DNA from: Bacillota bacterium
Lineage (GTDB): Bacteria > Bacillota > Clostridia > Clostridiales > Caloramatoraceae
Direction of reading: 5' to 3'
DNA: 41,158 nucleotides
Assembly: GCA_023389275.1 (NCBI GenBank)
Contig: JAEWEN010000029.1
Coordinates: 1-41,158, forward strand
Shown: positions 6,975 to 14,013 of the stretch, in pieces
Layout: the number at the start of each line of letters is the position of its first letter
How positions within the stretch are numbered: the stretch's first letter is position 1
Notes under the pieces: model-generated
The model's input: the letters and a program-made list of their open reading frames with translations, nothing else
Databases searched by the model: none
What the model was told of the DNA's origin: nothing
Translations under genes and position numbers: made by a program

Positions 6975-7004
6975 AGTTAGGGGCAGTTGCAGCTGTCCTT
7001 AACT
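6975..7004 (+). ncRNA. Hairpin in the polymerase leader
   Basis: AGTTAGGGGCAG (6975-6986) pairs with CTGTCCTTAACT (6993-7004) over 12 bp with two G-U pairs and a TTGCAG loop. It has no T tract. It is one of several structures in the 276-base untranslated stretch before the polymerase gene. Confidence 0.5.
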
Positions 7005-7103
7005 TATATACATTTTATGATATTTTGAAATTTTAGTCAAGGAGACTTTTAAAAATAGATATAGAAACGACCTAAATATAAAAATTATTATTACATTTAT
7101 TAT

Positions 7104-7162
7104 CAGACCTAGCTTCACTACCGTTACGCATAGGTCTGAAATGGTGAGTTAGAAAAGACTCA
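7104..7162 (+). ncRNA. Hairpin-pseudoknot RNA element, copy 1
   Basis: Stem CAGACCTA/TAGGTCTG (7104-7111, 7131-7138), then AAATGGTGA, then small stem TGAGTT/GACTCA (7145-7150, 7157-7162). The loop sequence TCACTA can pair with TGGTGA just downstream, giving an H-type pseudoknot. Copies 2 and 3 (10251-10308, 13508-13560) keep this layout with different stem sequences. It ends 32 bases before the polymerase ATG. GACCTA at 7069-7074 duplicates the 5' arm of the stem and could compete for TAGGTC at 7131-7136. Confidence 0.7.
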
Positions 7163-7194
7163 AAAAATATTAAAAATAGAAGGGAAGTTTTAGA

Positions 7195-10100
7195 ATGAGA
7201 AAACAAAAATTTTATACAGTATATAGTTTTAATAAAAATGATTTTGAAAAGAATGATAAAAAAACATTAGACATTAAGGAAGAAAATTTAGTAACAAAAG
7301 AAGTAAGATTAGCAGAAAATTTTTTAGTACATGCTTATTGTAAATATAAAAATATTACTTTCAAAAACAATATGTTAGTTCCAGAGATTATAAAAGTAAT
7401 GCTAGATAATAATGAATATACGGCAAGAGCACAATGTGAAAAAATAACTTTTAATGGTGAAGGTTATACAGCATGGTTTGCTACTACATCTGGAATGAAA
7501 AAGGAAGATAGAGAAGACGGTAAATGTGAGATATTATTCATTAGAGAGGATTTTACAGACTTTGCAGAAATTTTTGAAGATATAGTAAGCCTTGGAAAAA
7601 TAAAAGAGCATGAAGGTAAAGAAATATGTATTAACAAAGATATTCTAAGTAGACTTAGTTTAGCAACAAGTAGCAGCTATATGATTAACTATAAACCAAA
7701 AGTATTGGTGTTACCTGAAGTAGAATATAAGTACATAGCAAATTATTATGCTTTTAAGCCTGAGAAACCAAAGACATTAGCAACCTTAGATAATTATGAA
7801 ACAAGTCATGTAGCATTTGATGGAGCAGGATTTATGAGTCCTAAAATGGCTAATATTATAAAAGATGATTTGAAAGTAGATTACAATGTTGATTTTGCTA
7901 TTATAAGACAATATGGTACAGCGACTAAAGGTCTTGTTGTAAAAGTAGATTTTATAAAATGGTTTGAAGAAAACTATAATGAAAATACAGAATATTTTAA
8001 AAAGGAAAATGATGTATTCTACGTAAAAGACAGATGGGATAATTGGATTAATCTAAGTGAAGTTGATTTAATTCTCAATGATTCCATGGTCAAATGGGGT
8101 AAATGGTGGGGGAGCGCAGATGAAATAGAAGAAGAGATTTCCAAAGATAAATATGATAGCTATAGGGATATTTTAAGGAATTTATATGTAACTAAAATAA
8201 ATAAAGAAAAGCCTAAAGAATACACTTTAAGTAATTATCAGCTAATATCTAATTTAGCATTACTACCAAGTGAAATAGAAGAACTAAGTAAGGATACAGA
8301 AGAGATATATAAACGTATTCAAGATGAAGATATAGATGCTATAAGACTCTTTCTAAATGATATTGCTAGAGAAAATATGGAAGAGTTAAGTGCAAGTACA
8401 AAAACACATCAGTTGCTACAGCTAAATGAAAAATTTATAAAAATGGGATTTGTAAAAAAGGCTATCTTAAGATTGATAACTAAACAAATAAAACTACTTG
8501 CATCAGGTAAATTTTATCTCAAAGGGAACTATAAAACAATAGCTCCTTGTCCTATTAAGTATCTTAATTGGATTATGACTAGAGATATAGCAGTAAATGT
8601 AGGTCTTGATAAAAGAGAATACTATATACCAAAAGAGCAAGGTAAAAGGACTATAAGTAGAAATCCATTAGCTGTGTTTTCAGAGATACAAAATATACAG
8701 TTAAGTAAAAATGTAGGGTTAGATAGTATAGTAGGGAATCTAACAAGTGAGCTTATATTTGTGAATATGAAAGATAATACATTAGCTAATTCAAGTGGAG
8801 CTGACATGGATGGAGATACGTATTATGTTGTAGATAATGAAATTATTTATAATTCTGTAATACAACCTCATGACCATAGATATTTTTTAAACTTAGAAGA
8901 TGATAAAAATCTAGCTAAAAAACTTGTTCTAAATAGAGATAATAGAATAGAAGCTATATTGAAGGCTTCAGGAAACCTAATAGGTAAAATATCTAATGCA
9001 ACTATTAATATAGCTAATAAAGCTCAAACTATTGGATATATTAAAAACAATAAATATTATACATATGAACAATTAAAAGGCTTATTTATAAAGAAATATG
9101 GAAAAGATGATAGGTTTAAAGAATCATTTAATGATTATATAGAAGATGGAACAATAATTCAAGCTGATAAAGTATTAGACAAAGAAAAACTTAGGGAAAA
9201 GATAATATTACAGTTTCACAAATTACAGCATTACGCTTATTATGCCTTACAACTATCTATGAAAGCAATAGATGCACCTAAAACACTACAATTTCCAAGT
9301 AAAGAAGATATAGATGCTTTGTCTGAATTCACAAAATGTAAGAAACCAAAATTTATGATGTATGCAAAAGATTATATAAATAAAAAAGATGTAACTTATA
9401 TGCATAATGCTGTAAATATCAATGCTTGCAGAATAGCAAGAGAGTTATTAAAAGACAATATTACTGTTTTAAGTGATAGTAATGATAATGCTACAAGGCT
9501 TTATAAATCTATGAAAAGTGATGATATTCAAAATGAAGATATAGCTGAAATTATAGATATAATACTTGCGATTTATAAAGATTATAACAGCAAAAGAAAA
9601 GAAATTAGGTTGAATAAAGAGCTATATAAAGAAAATTATAAAAATGAATTAGATATGCTAGATATAAGGTATATAAGATTGTGTGAAGAGCTAGAAATTA
9701 AATTTAATTATAAACAGTTATTAAATGCCCTAGTTGAAATAAAATCTAGTAGCAGATTTATAATGAAATTCTTCTATAGCAGCTTAATAAAGAAACTTGG
9801 TGAAGTATATACGAAAGCGTATGTTTACGTAGAAGATGAAGAAGGTGACATTGAATTTAGATTTAAAAAATACAGGAAGGAGGAAATGGGAATTAATGCA
9901 ACAAAAGAAGGTTATAAATTACAAAAGGAACAAATTATAATGATAGAAAAAAGATTAAATATGACACATTATATAAGAGTATGTATTCAAGAAGATAATG
10001 AAATAACTGATACTATAATTTTAAGAGAAGAATCCTATAGAGATAATAGACAAGCTGTTTTATATAACAATAAAGATGAAAAAATAGGATTCATATTTAG

Positions 10101-10233
10101 TAACTGTAATGAAATGAAAAGTGGTAAGTCTATATTAGATTTTATAGGCAGTCAGTTAAAAATAGAAGATGTTAAGTATGCTACAACTGGTAAGAGTTTT
10201 GGTGCTAAGTTAGTTTCAGAATTATTTATGTAA
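7195..10233 (+). CDS. Two-barrel (YonO-like) RNA polymerase
   Basis: A 1012-residue protein with the core signatures of single-chain, two-double-psi-barrel RNA polymerases, the group containing SPbeta YonO and eukaryotic RNA-silencing polymerases. SRNPLAVFSEIQNI (488-501) matches the conserved RNP segment of the first barrel. SGADMDGDTYYVVD (534-547) holds the metal-binding D-x-D-G-D (D537, D539, D541) 48 residues later. Then GNLIGKISNATINIANKA and HYAYYALQLSMKAIDAPKT (691-697) match the helices ending in A-[VI]-D-x-P-K-T. The first 400 and last 300 residues are unrecognised. YonO is a DNA-dependent polymerase that transcribes SPbeta late genes; the same job is inferred here. AAGGGAAG precedes the ATG at 7195. 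Confidence 0.85.
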   Translation: MRKQKFYTVYSFNKNDFEKNDKKTLDIKEENLVTKEVRLAENFLVHAYCKYKNITFKNNMLVPEIIKVMLDNNEYTARAQCEKITFNGEGYTAWFATTSGMKKEDREDGKCEILFIREDFTDFAEIFEDIVSLGKIKEHEGKEICINKDILSRLSLATSSSYMINYKPKVLVLPEVEYKYIANYYAFKPEKPKTLATLDNYETSHVAFDGAGFMSPKMANIIKDDLKVDYNVDFAIIRQYGTATKGLVVKVDFIKWFEENYNENTEYFKKENDVFYVKDRWDNWINLSEVDLILNDSMVKWGKWWGSADEIEEEISKDKYDSYRDILRNLYVTKINKEKPKEYTLSNYQLISNLALLPSEIEELSKDTEEIYKRIQDEDIDAIRLFLNDIARENMEELSASTKTHQLLQLNEKFIKMGFVKKAILRLITKQIKLLASGKFYLKGNYKTIAPCPIKYLNWIMTRDIAVNVGLDKREYYIPKEQGKRTISRNPLAVFSEIQNIQLSKNVGLDSIVGNLTSELIFVNMKDNTLANSSGADMDGDTYYVVDNEIIYNSVIQPHDHRYFLNLEDDKNLAKKLVLNRDNRIEAILKASGNLIGKISNATINIANKAQTIGYIKNNKYYTYEQLKGLFIKKYGKDDRFKESFNDYIEDGTIIQADKVLDKEKLREKIILQFHKLQHYAYYALQLSMKAIDAPKTLQFPSKEDIDALSEFTKCKKPKFMMYAKDYINKKDVTYMHNAVNINACRIARELLKDNITVLSDSNDNATRLYKSMKSDDIQNEDIAEIIDIILAIYKDYNSKRKEIRLNKELYKENYKNELDMLDIRYIRLCEELEIKFNYKQLLNALVEIKSSSRFIMKFFYSSLIKKLGEVYTKAYVYVEDEEGDIEFRFKKYRKEEMGINATKEGYKLQKEQIIMIEKRLNMTHYIRVCIQEDNEITDTIILREESYRDNRQAVLYNNKDEKIGFIFSNCNEMKSGKSILDFIGSQLKIEDVKYATTGKSFGAKLVSELFM

Positions 10234-10250
10234 TAACTCAATAATATATG

Positions 10251-10308
10251 GGGGTAGCACACTATCGTTCCCACTACCCCTGAAATGGTGAGTCAGAAAA
10301 AAGACTCA
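10251..10308 (+). ncRNA. Hairpin-pseudoknot RNA element, copy 2
   Basis: Stem GGGGTAG/CTACCCC (10251-10257, 10274-10280), loop containing CACTAT, linker TGAAATGG, then stem TGAGTC/GACTCA (10289-10294, 10303-10308). CACTAT in the loop can pair with ATGGTG at 10285-10290. Stem sequence differs from copy 1 but pairing is kept, which is compensatory change. It lies between the polymerase stop and the next ATG, 27 bases before it. Confidence 0.7.
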
Positions 10309-10335
10309 GAAATAAATATTATGGAGGAATAGATA

Positions 10336-10509
10336 ATGGAAACTTTAAAAATAGTAAACAAGATGCAAGTAGACAAATATTTAAAGGCAGGAGTTAAGCC
10401 TATGGACTTGTTCTATGATTATAAAACTAATACAACAGTATTTGTATATGAAAAAAATGATAAGTTAAAAGATTTATACATTAAATGGCTTAATAGAGAA
10501 TTAGATTAA
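10336..10509 (+). CDS. Small phage protein, DUF5659-like
   Basis: A 57-residue protein starting at ATG 10336 after TATGGAGGAATAGATA. The layout is a short basic N-terminus, QVDKYLKAGVKPM, a Y-containing strand, TTVFVYEKNDKL and a final helix. It resembles the small clostridial phage proteins grouped as DUF5659, whose role is unknown, but I assign this from memory of the pattern only. It lies between polymerase and helicase and has its own copy of the pseudoknot element upstream, so it is probably part of the same expression unit. Confidence 0.7.
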   Translation: METLKIVNKMQVDKYLKAGVKPMDLFYDYKTNTTVFVYEKNDKLKDLYIKWLNRELD

Positions 10510-10536
10510 TTATTATAGATAAAATATTATAAGTAT

Positions 10537-10556
10537 GAAGGGAAGTTTTAGAATGA
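10537..10556 (+). repeat. 20-bp repeat of the polymerase start region
   Basis: GAAGGGAAGTTTTAGAATGA here is identical to 7179-7198. Both copies span the ribosome binding site, the spacer and the ATG, of the helicase and polymerase genes respectively. Conservation of the spacer, which needs no fixed sequence for translation, points to a shared regulator or to recent duplication. Confidence 0.85.
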
Positions 10557-12124
10557 AAAATAAAGTAACTATATCGGATTTAATTAAAAATGATTATAAA
10601 AAATGGAGTAAAGAAGATGTAATAATATTCAATGCTGGAACAGGATCAGGAAAAACATATGCAATATTAAATGTATTAGGGCAGCATTGTGTTAAGGAAA
10701 ATAAAAAAATATTATTCTTATGCAATAGAAATCAGTTGCAGCAGGATTTGGAAATAGATATTAATTTTTTGAGTTTAGATAAAATTCCAGATTTGAAAAG
10801 TCATATTAAAGTTATTACATATCAACTTTTAGCAAATTTAAAAAATAGTGATGATGAGTTTGATGCAGATGATTATGATTATATAGTATATGATGAGGCA
10901 CATTATATAACTAGCGAGGGATGGAATTGTAATACCGATAGAGTTTGGGAATTTTTTAATAAATATTATAAAGAAAAAGTGTCTATTTTTATGAGTGCTA
11001 CAGGTCATAATATATTTACATTTTTAGAAACACAAAAATATTTTAAAAATAAGGATTATGAATATAAAATAGAAGTTAATTATAGTTATGTAGAAAAATT
11101 AGTGTTTTATAATAATGATGATTATGTAGAAGAGATATTCAATAATTTAAAAGAAGATGAAAAATTAATATATTTTGCAAGAAAATTAGATAAAGCAGTA
11201 GTATTATTTGAAAAATACAAAGATAGAGCAAACTTTATATGTAGTAGATACAAAAAAAAGTATCAAGAAATAAATCAACATGATATTAAAAATAATAAAA
11301 AATGTATTACCACTTATAGTAAAGATCTAATAACCTTTGATAAGCAAATACTTATAACAACTACTGCTTTAGATGTTGGAATAACCCTTAAGGATAAGCG
11401 TATAAAGCATATAATAGTAGATTTAGTAGACATTATAAGCTTACAACAATGTTTAGGTAGAAAAAGAATAATAGATAAAGATGATACTTGCATATTTCAT
11501 ATTAAAAATCATAGCAAGAATTCTTTATTAGGGCATTATAGAACAATCAATAATAATATTTATAAAGATGCATATGATTATTACTTTAATAGAGATGAAT
11601 TTATTAAAAATTTAAAATCGAATAGGAGGATACAAAATAATCCATGCTTTTATTTTGATAATGATGAAATTGATAGCACAAAACAAGGTAATTCTATTGT
11701 AGGTGATATGAAGTTTAATTATTTTACATTTGTATATTACATGTTAAGTTTAGGAAATATAAATACAGCTATAAAAATAAGCTTTGATAATTTAGTATTA
11801 AATAAATTAGGTGATACTATAAAAAACGTTGAGTATATGGAAGATGTAGAAGCAGAAAAAGAGAAAGATGAACTTGAATTGTATTTAGAAAGCATTTTTG
11901 GAAAAAAATTATTTAAAAATGAACAAAAAGAGTTAATAGAAAAAATCGGTCTAAGAGATGCAAGAAAAAGACTACAAAAATCTGTAAGTTTATTAAATGT
12001 GTACTTGGAAAAGAATAATTTGCCGTATATAATAGATATCCCTAAAAGACCTTCTTATAGGGATGAAAATGGTAATGTTAAAAAAGAAAAAACTCATTGG
12101 ATGATTAAAAAGATAATAGGATAG
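10553..12124 (+). CDS. SF2 DEAD/DEAH-box helicase-like ATPase
   Basis: A 523-residue superfamily 2 helicase. Motif I is AGTGSGKT (28-35), motif II DEAH (114-117), motif III SAT (148-150), and motif VI is the degenerate QQCLGRKR (298-305) preceded by LITTTALDVGITLKD. The C-terminal 200 residues are unrecognised. I use ATG 10553 because the 20 bases around it are identical to the polymerase start; an in-frame ATG at 10535 lies before the ribosome binding site. SF2 enzymes of this kind remodel DNA or RNA. Being two genes after the polymerase, it may help open templates or release transcripts, or it may serve replication; none of this is shown by sequence. Confidence 0.88.
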   Translation: MKNKVTISDLIKNDYKKWSKEDVIIFNAGTGSGKTYAILNVLGQHCVKENKKILFLCNRNQLQQDLEIDINFLSLDKIPDLKSHIKVITYQLLANLKNSDDEFDADDYDYIVYDEAHYITSEGWNCNTDRVWEFFNKYYKEKVSIFMSATGHNIFTFLETQKYFKNKDYEYKIEVNYSYVEKLVFYNNDDYVEEIFNNLKEDEKLIYFARKLDKAVVLFEKYKDRANFICSRYKKKYQEINQHDIKNNKKCITTYSKDLITFDKQILITTTALDVGITLKDKRIKHIIVDLVDIISLQQCLGRKRIIDKDDTCIFHIKNHSKNSLLGHYRTINNNIYKDAYDYYFNRDEFIKNLKSNRRIQNNPCFYFDNDEIDSTKQGNSIVGDMKFNYFTFVYYMLSLGNINTAIKISFDNLVLNKLGDTIKNVEYMEDVEAEKEKDELELYLESIFGKKLFKNEQKELIEKIGLRDARKRLQKSVSLLNVYLEKNNLPYIIDIPKRPSYRDENGNVKKEKTHWMIKKIIG

Positions 12125-12130
12125 TAAAAA

Positions 12131-12190
12131 TGTAGACAATTTTATGGATAAGTCTATATATATTTAGAGTGTTCCACGTTTATGTCTACA
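12131..12190. other. Inverted repeat after the helicase gene
   Basis: TGTAGACA (12131-12138) and TGTCTACA (12183-12190) are perfect inverted repeats enclosing a T/A-rich loop. They begin seven bases after the helicase stop. No gene is supported between 12125 and 12578; the stretch also holds the structured element at 12271-12384. Confidence 0.4.
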
Positions 12191-12270
12191 AATTCACAAA
12201 ATAATAAAATGATTAATGGATATAAAATAGTATACATAAGAAAAATAAAAGCAAAAGAATAAAAATATAC

Positions 12271-12384
12271 CCGTCTTTTTTTAATTTAATCAAATAAGGA
12301 CTTGGACTGAAAGGAACAAGGGCTTATGCAGATTAGATTAAAAAAAAGCGGTAGGTATACAAAAATCTTTAGTTTTTGTGTACC
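12271..12384 (+). ncRNA. Candidate structured RNA
   Basis: An outer helix joins CCG (12271-12273) with CGG (12349-12351) and 12275-12291 with 12331-12348 (17 pairs with one bulge and one G-U). Inside it, ATAAG (12294-12298) pairs with CTTAT (12323-12327), and CTTG (12301-12304) with CAAG (12317-12320), closing a GACTGAAAGGAA loop. A second hairpin follows directly, GGTATACAAAAA/TTTTTGTGTACC (12354-12365, 12373-12384). I know no RNA family with this layout. Strand is uncertain. Confidence 0.45.
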
Positions 12385-12641
12385 GGTTTCCTCAGAGAGA
12401 CAAGTTGAAACATATATTATATATAATTTGGTCTTTACATAAATTATGGAAAAAAGTATTACATAATGTTATAATAAGTTAAAAGATAGATGTTTTTACC
12501 ATAATTTGATTTTAAATTGATTCATAATTCACTAAAAAATTTAATTTTTATTTTGTAGTATTAGATTGAGGTGGTATTGTGGATATAGTTGGTAAAAAAG
12601 TTAAAAAATATAGGCTTATAAGGATAGAGGGGGGTAAACCT

Positions 12642-12800
12642 ATGGCTGTAATGATAAAACCGATAGACGCAACAACAACTATTAATGAAACAAAGTACAT
12701 AAAGGAAATATTAAAAGACATGAAGAAGAAGCCATCACAAGAAGCGATTTCGCAAAATATACAAGCATTAGATATGTTGAGAAAAGCTAGAAGGGGATAA
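12642..12800 (+). CDS. Possible antitoxin of a GNAT toxin pair
   Basis: A 52-residue basic protein (MAVMIKPIDATTTINETKYI...) followed after 13 bases by a GNAT acetyltransferase gene. I place the start at ATG 12642 because GAGGGGGGT lies 7 bases upstream; an in-frame GTG at 12579 (73 residues) is also possible and has GAGGTGG close by. The N-terminus is strand-like and the rest forms one long lysine-rich helix (KEILKDMKKKPSQEAISQNIQALDMLRKARRG), as in many antitoxins. Small gene then toxin is the usual order of TacT/AtaT-type systems, but this protein is not a recognisable DUF1778 family member. Function is inferred from context. Confidence 0.6.
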   Translation: MAVMIKPIDATTTINETKYIKEILKDMKKKPSQEAISQNIQALDMLRKARRG

Positions 12801-12813
12801 GGTCGACATTATA

Positions 12814-13401
12814 ATGAGTTATGATTATGAAAATATTATAAATTCAACACATTTAGTACCATTTAGCAAGAATTACAAGATAGGTAATTTTAAATGTAAA
12901 TATGATGAATACAATGATTTTTTGGTAGATCAAGCAGAAGATTTTGAAAATGGAAATGTTAGTAGTACACAATTATTAATAGACAATCTTACTGGTGATG
13001 TTATAGGATATTTTTCGTTATGTATGGCATCTATAAAACTAACAGATAGTGAAAAAAATGATTGCAATATGGATAATGTACCATTTAATTCTATACCAGT
13101 TTTGAAGATAGGAAAATTAGCTATAGATGAAGGATATTCTTCAAAACAAAAAGGATATGGAAGTTACTTGATTCAGTTGGTTAGAGGAATGGCATATGAA
13201 ATAAACGAAATAAGTAAAGTTGCATGTAGATTTATTGTTGTAGATGCCGATATAGAACATGATAAAAACACACCTTGTTTCTATGAAAAAAATGGATTTG
13301 TATTGAATGAAAGTGTTAAAGGAAATAGACGCACAGTTAGTATGAGATTAGATATTTTTAAAGGTTTAAGTAAAGAAATTGAAAAAGAAGTTATAGCATA
13401 A
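12814..13401 (+). CDS. GNAT-family N-acetyltransferase, TacT-like
   Basis: A 195-residue acetyl-CoA-dependent acetyltransferase. The early segment FKCKYDEYNDFLVDQA and VIGYFSLCMASIKL, then IPVLKIGKLAIDEGYSSKQKGYGSYLI and CFYEKNGFVLNE, follow the arrangement of TacT/AtaT toxins, which acetylate the amino acid on charged tRNA and stop translation. The acetyl-CoA loop here is QKGYGS, close to the R/Q-x-x-G-x-G/A consensus. The catalytic tyrosine of the family is plausibly in CFYEKNGF. The gene follows the small 12642 gene and ends before a strong terminator, so the pair is a self-contained cargo unit that could act as addiction or phage-defence cargo. Confidence 0.75.
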   Translation: MSYDYENIINSTHLVPFSKNYKIGNFKCKYDEYNDFLVDQAEDFENGNVSSTQLLIDNLTGDVIGYFSLCMASIKLTDSEKNDCNMDNVPFNSIPVLKIGKLAIDEGYSSKQKGYGSYLIQLVRGMAYEINEISKVACRFIVVDADIEHDKNTPCFYEKNGFVLNESVKGNRRTVSMRLDIFKGLSKEIEKEVIA

Positions 13402-13441
13402 ATTTAAATATAAGTTGAGTGTATACATATTTAAAAATTTT

Positions 13442-13479
13442 AAAGAATCTTGTTAATTAAAAACAGGATTCTTTTTTTT
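13442..13479 (+). terminator. Terminator after the GNAT gene
   Basis: AAAGAATCTTGTT (13442-13454) pairs with AACAGGATTCTTT (13462-13474) with one T-G pair, followed by a run of T. It isolates the GNAT pair from the structured leader that follows. Confidence 0.85.
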
Positions 13480-13507
13480 ATATAAATATATCTTATGGGA
13501 CTAATAT

Positions 13508-13560
13508 AAGGTAGTTTCGCTAACCGCTACACTACCTTTGAAATGGTGAAGCAAAATTCA
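13508..13560 (+). ncRNA. Hairpin-pseudoknot RNA element, copy 3
   Basis: Stem AAGGTAG/CTACCTT (13508-13514, 13532-13538), loop containing TTCGCTA, linker TGAAATGG, then stem TGAA/TTCA (13547-13550, 13557-13560). TTCGCTA can pair with TGGTGAA at 13544-13550 over 7 bases; the CGCTA of this copy replaces CACTA of copies 1 and 2, and pairing is retained through a G-U. It begins a 320-base untranslated stretch with three more hairpins. Confidence 0.65.
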
Positions 13561-13587
13561 AAATTATTAATAAATAAAAAATTATAT

Positions 13588-13616
13588 GGGGTGGTCTTAT
13601 CTCCTTTCGCCATCCC
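13588..13616 (+). other. Hairpin between copy 3 and the branched element
   Basis: GGGGTGG and CCATCCC form a 7-bp stem around a loop containing TCTCCTTTCG. The stem is of similar size to that of the pseudoknot elements, but the CRCTA loop and GAAATGGTGA tail are missing, so I keep it separate. Confidence 0.45.
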
Positions 13617-13629
13617 TATAAAAATATAC

Positions 13630-13759
13630 TTATAAATACAAGAAGGTAGCTACAGAGATGTAGTTACTGTTTATTTCCTCCTCAATTTTTAATATAAAAA
13701 ATAGAAACGGTTATAGGCAGTTAACTTTAACAGAGTTAGCTGTCTTCTTGTATTTATAA
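13630..13759 (+). ncRNA. Branched structured RNA with an anti-SD loop
   Basis: TTATAAATACAAGAAG (13630-13645) is perfectly complementary to CTTCTTGTATTTATAA (13744-13759), closing a 130-base domain. Inside are two arms, GTAGCTACA/TGTAGTTAC near 13646-13667 and CAGTTAACT/AGTTAGCTG near 13718-13742. Between them lies an open stretch with TTTCCTCCTC, complementary to the GGAGGAA ribosome binding sites of the next two genes, and ATAGAAACGG (13701-13710). ATAGAAACGA also occurs in the polymerase leader (7061-7070). It looks like a folded leader or a small RNA; no known family fits. Confidence 0.55.
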
Positions 13760-13764
13760 AACAA

Positions 13765-13793
13765 AAAACAGGTGTATGAGATTCACTTGTTTT
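13765..13793 (+). terminator. Hairpin before the 13823 gene
   Basis: AAAACAGGTG (13765-13774) pairs with CACTTGTTTT (13784-13793) with one G-U, around TATGAGATT. T residues sit inside the 3' arm. This could terminate the preceding structured RNA and make it a separate transcript. Confidence 0.5.
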
Positions 13794-13822
13794 AAATATA
13801 TAAAAAATTGGAGGAATAAAAA

Positions 13823-13990
13823 ATGTTAATGATTAATGAAAAACCACCACTTGGAGCTATTCCGAAGGAAATATGGGATTGGAAAAGAGTAGAACATTTA
13901 AAGGATACTTTCTATAGATTCTTAAATGCTAATAAAGAAATCCCTAATGAATGGCTTGAAGAATACAATGATTTAGTAAAAAAATTATAA
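13823..13990 (+). CDS. Small phage protein, PPLG type
   Basis: A 55-residue protein starting at ATG 13823 after TTGGAGGAATAAAAA. The pattern NEKPPLGAIPKEIW at the start, then a charged helix and IPNEWLEEYNDLVKKL at the end, is typical of very common short hypothetical proteins of Gram-positive phages (PPLG-x-x-P-x-x-I ... IP-x-E-W-x-E-E-Y-N). Function is unknown. It begins a small cluster with the next two genes and follows the branched leader RNA. Confidence 0.8.
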   Translation: MLMINEKPPLGAIPKEIWDWKRVEHLKDTFYRFLNANKEIPNEWLEEYNDLVKKL

Positions 13991-14013
13991 ATTAAAGTTG
14001 GAGGAATAAAATT

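Noticed and set aside
7104..13560. Pseudoknot elements as type III toxin-antitoxin RNA repeats
   Set aside because: Type III antitoxins are short tandem repeats next to a ToxN-like gene. These copies are kilobases apart and no such toxin is present.
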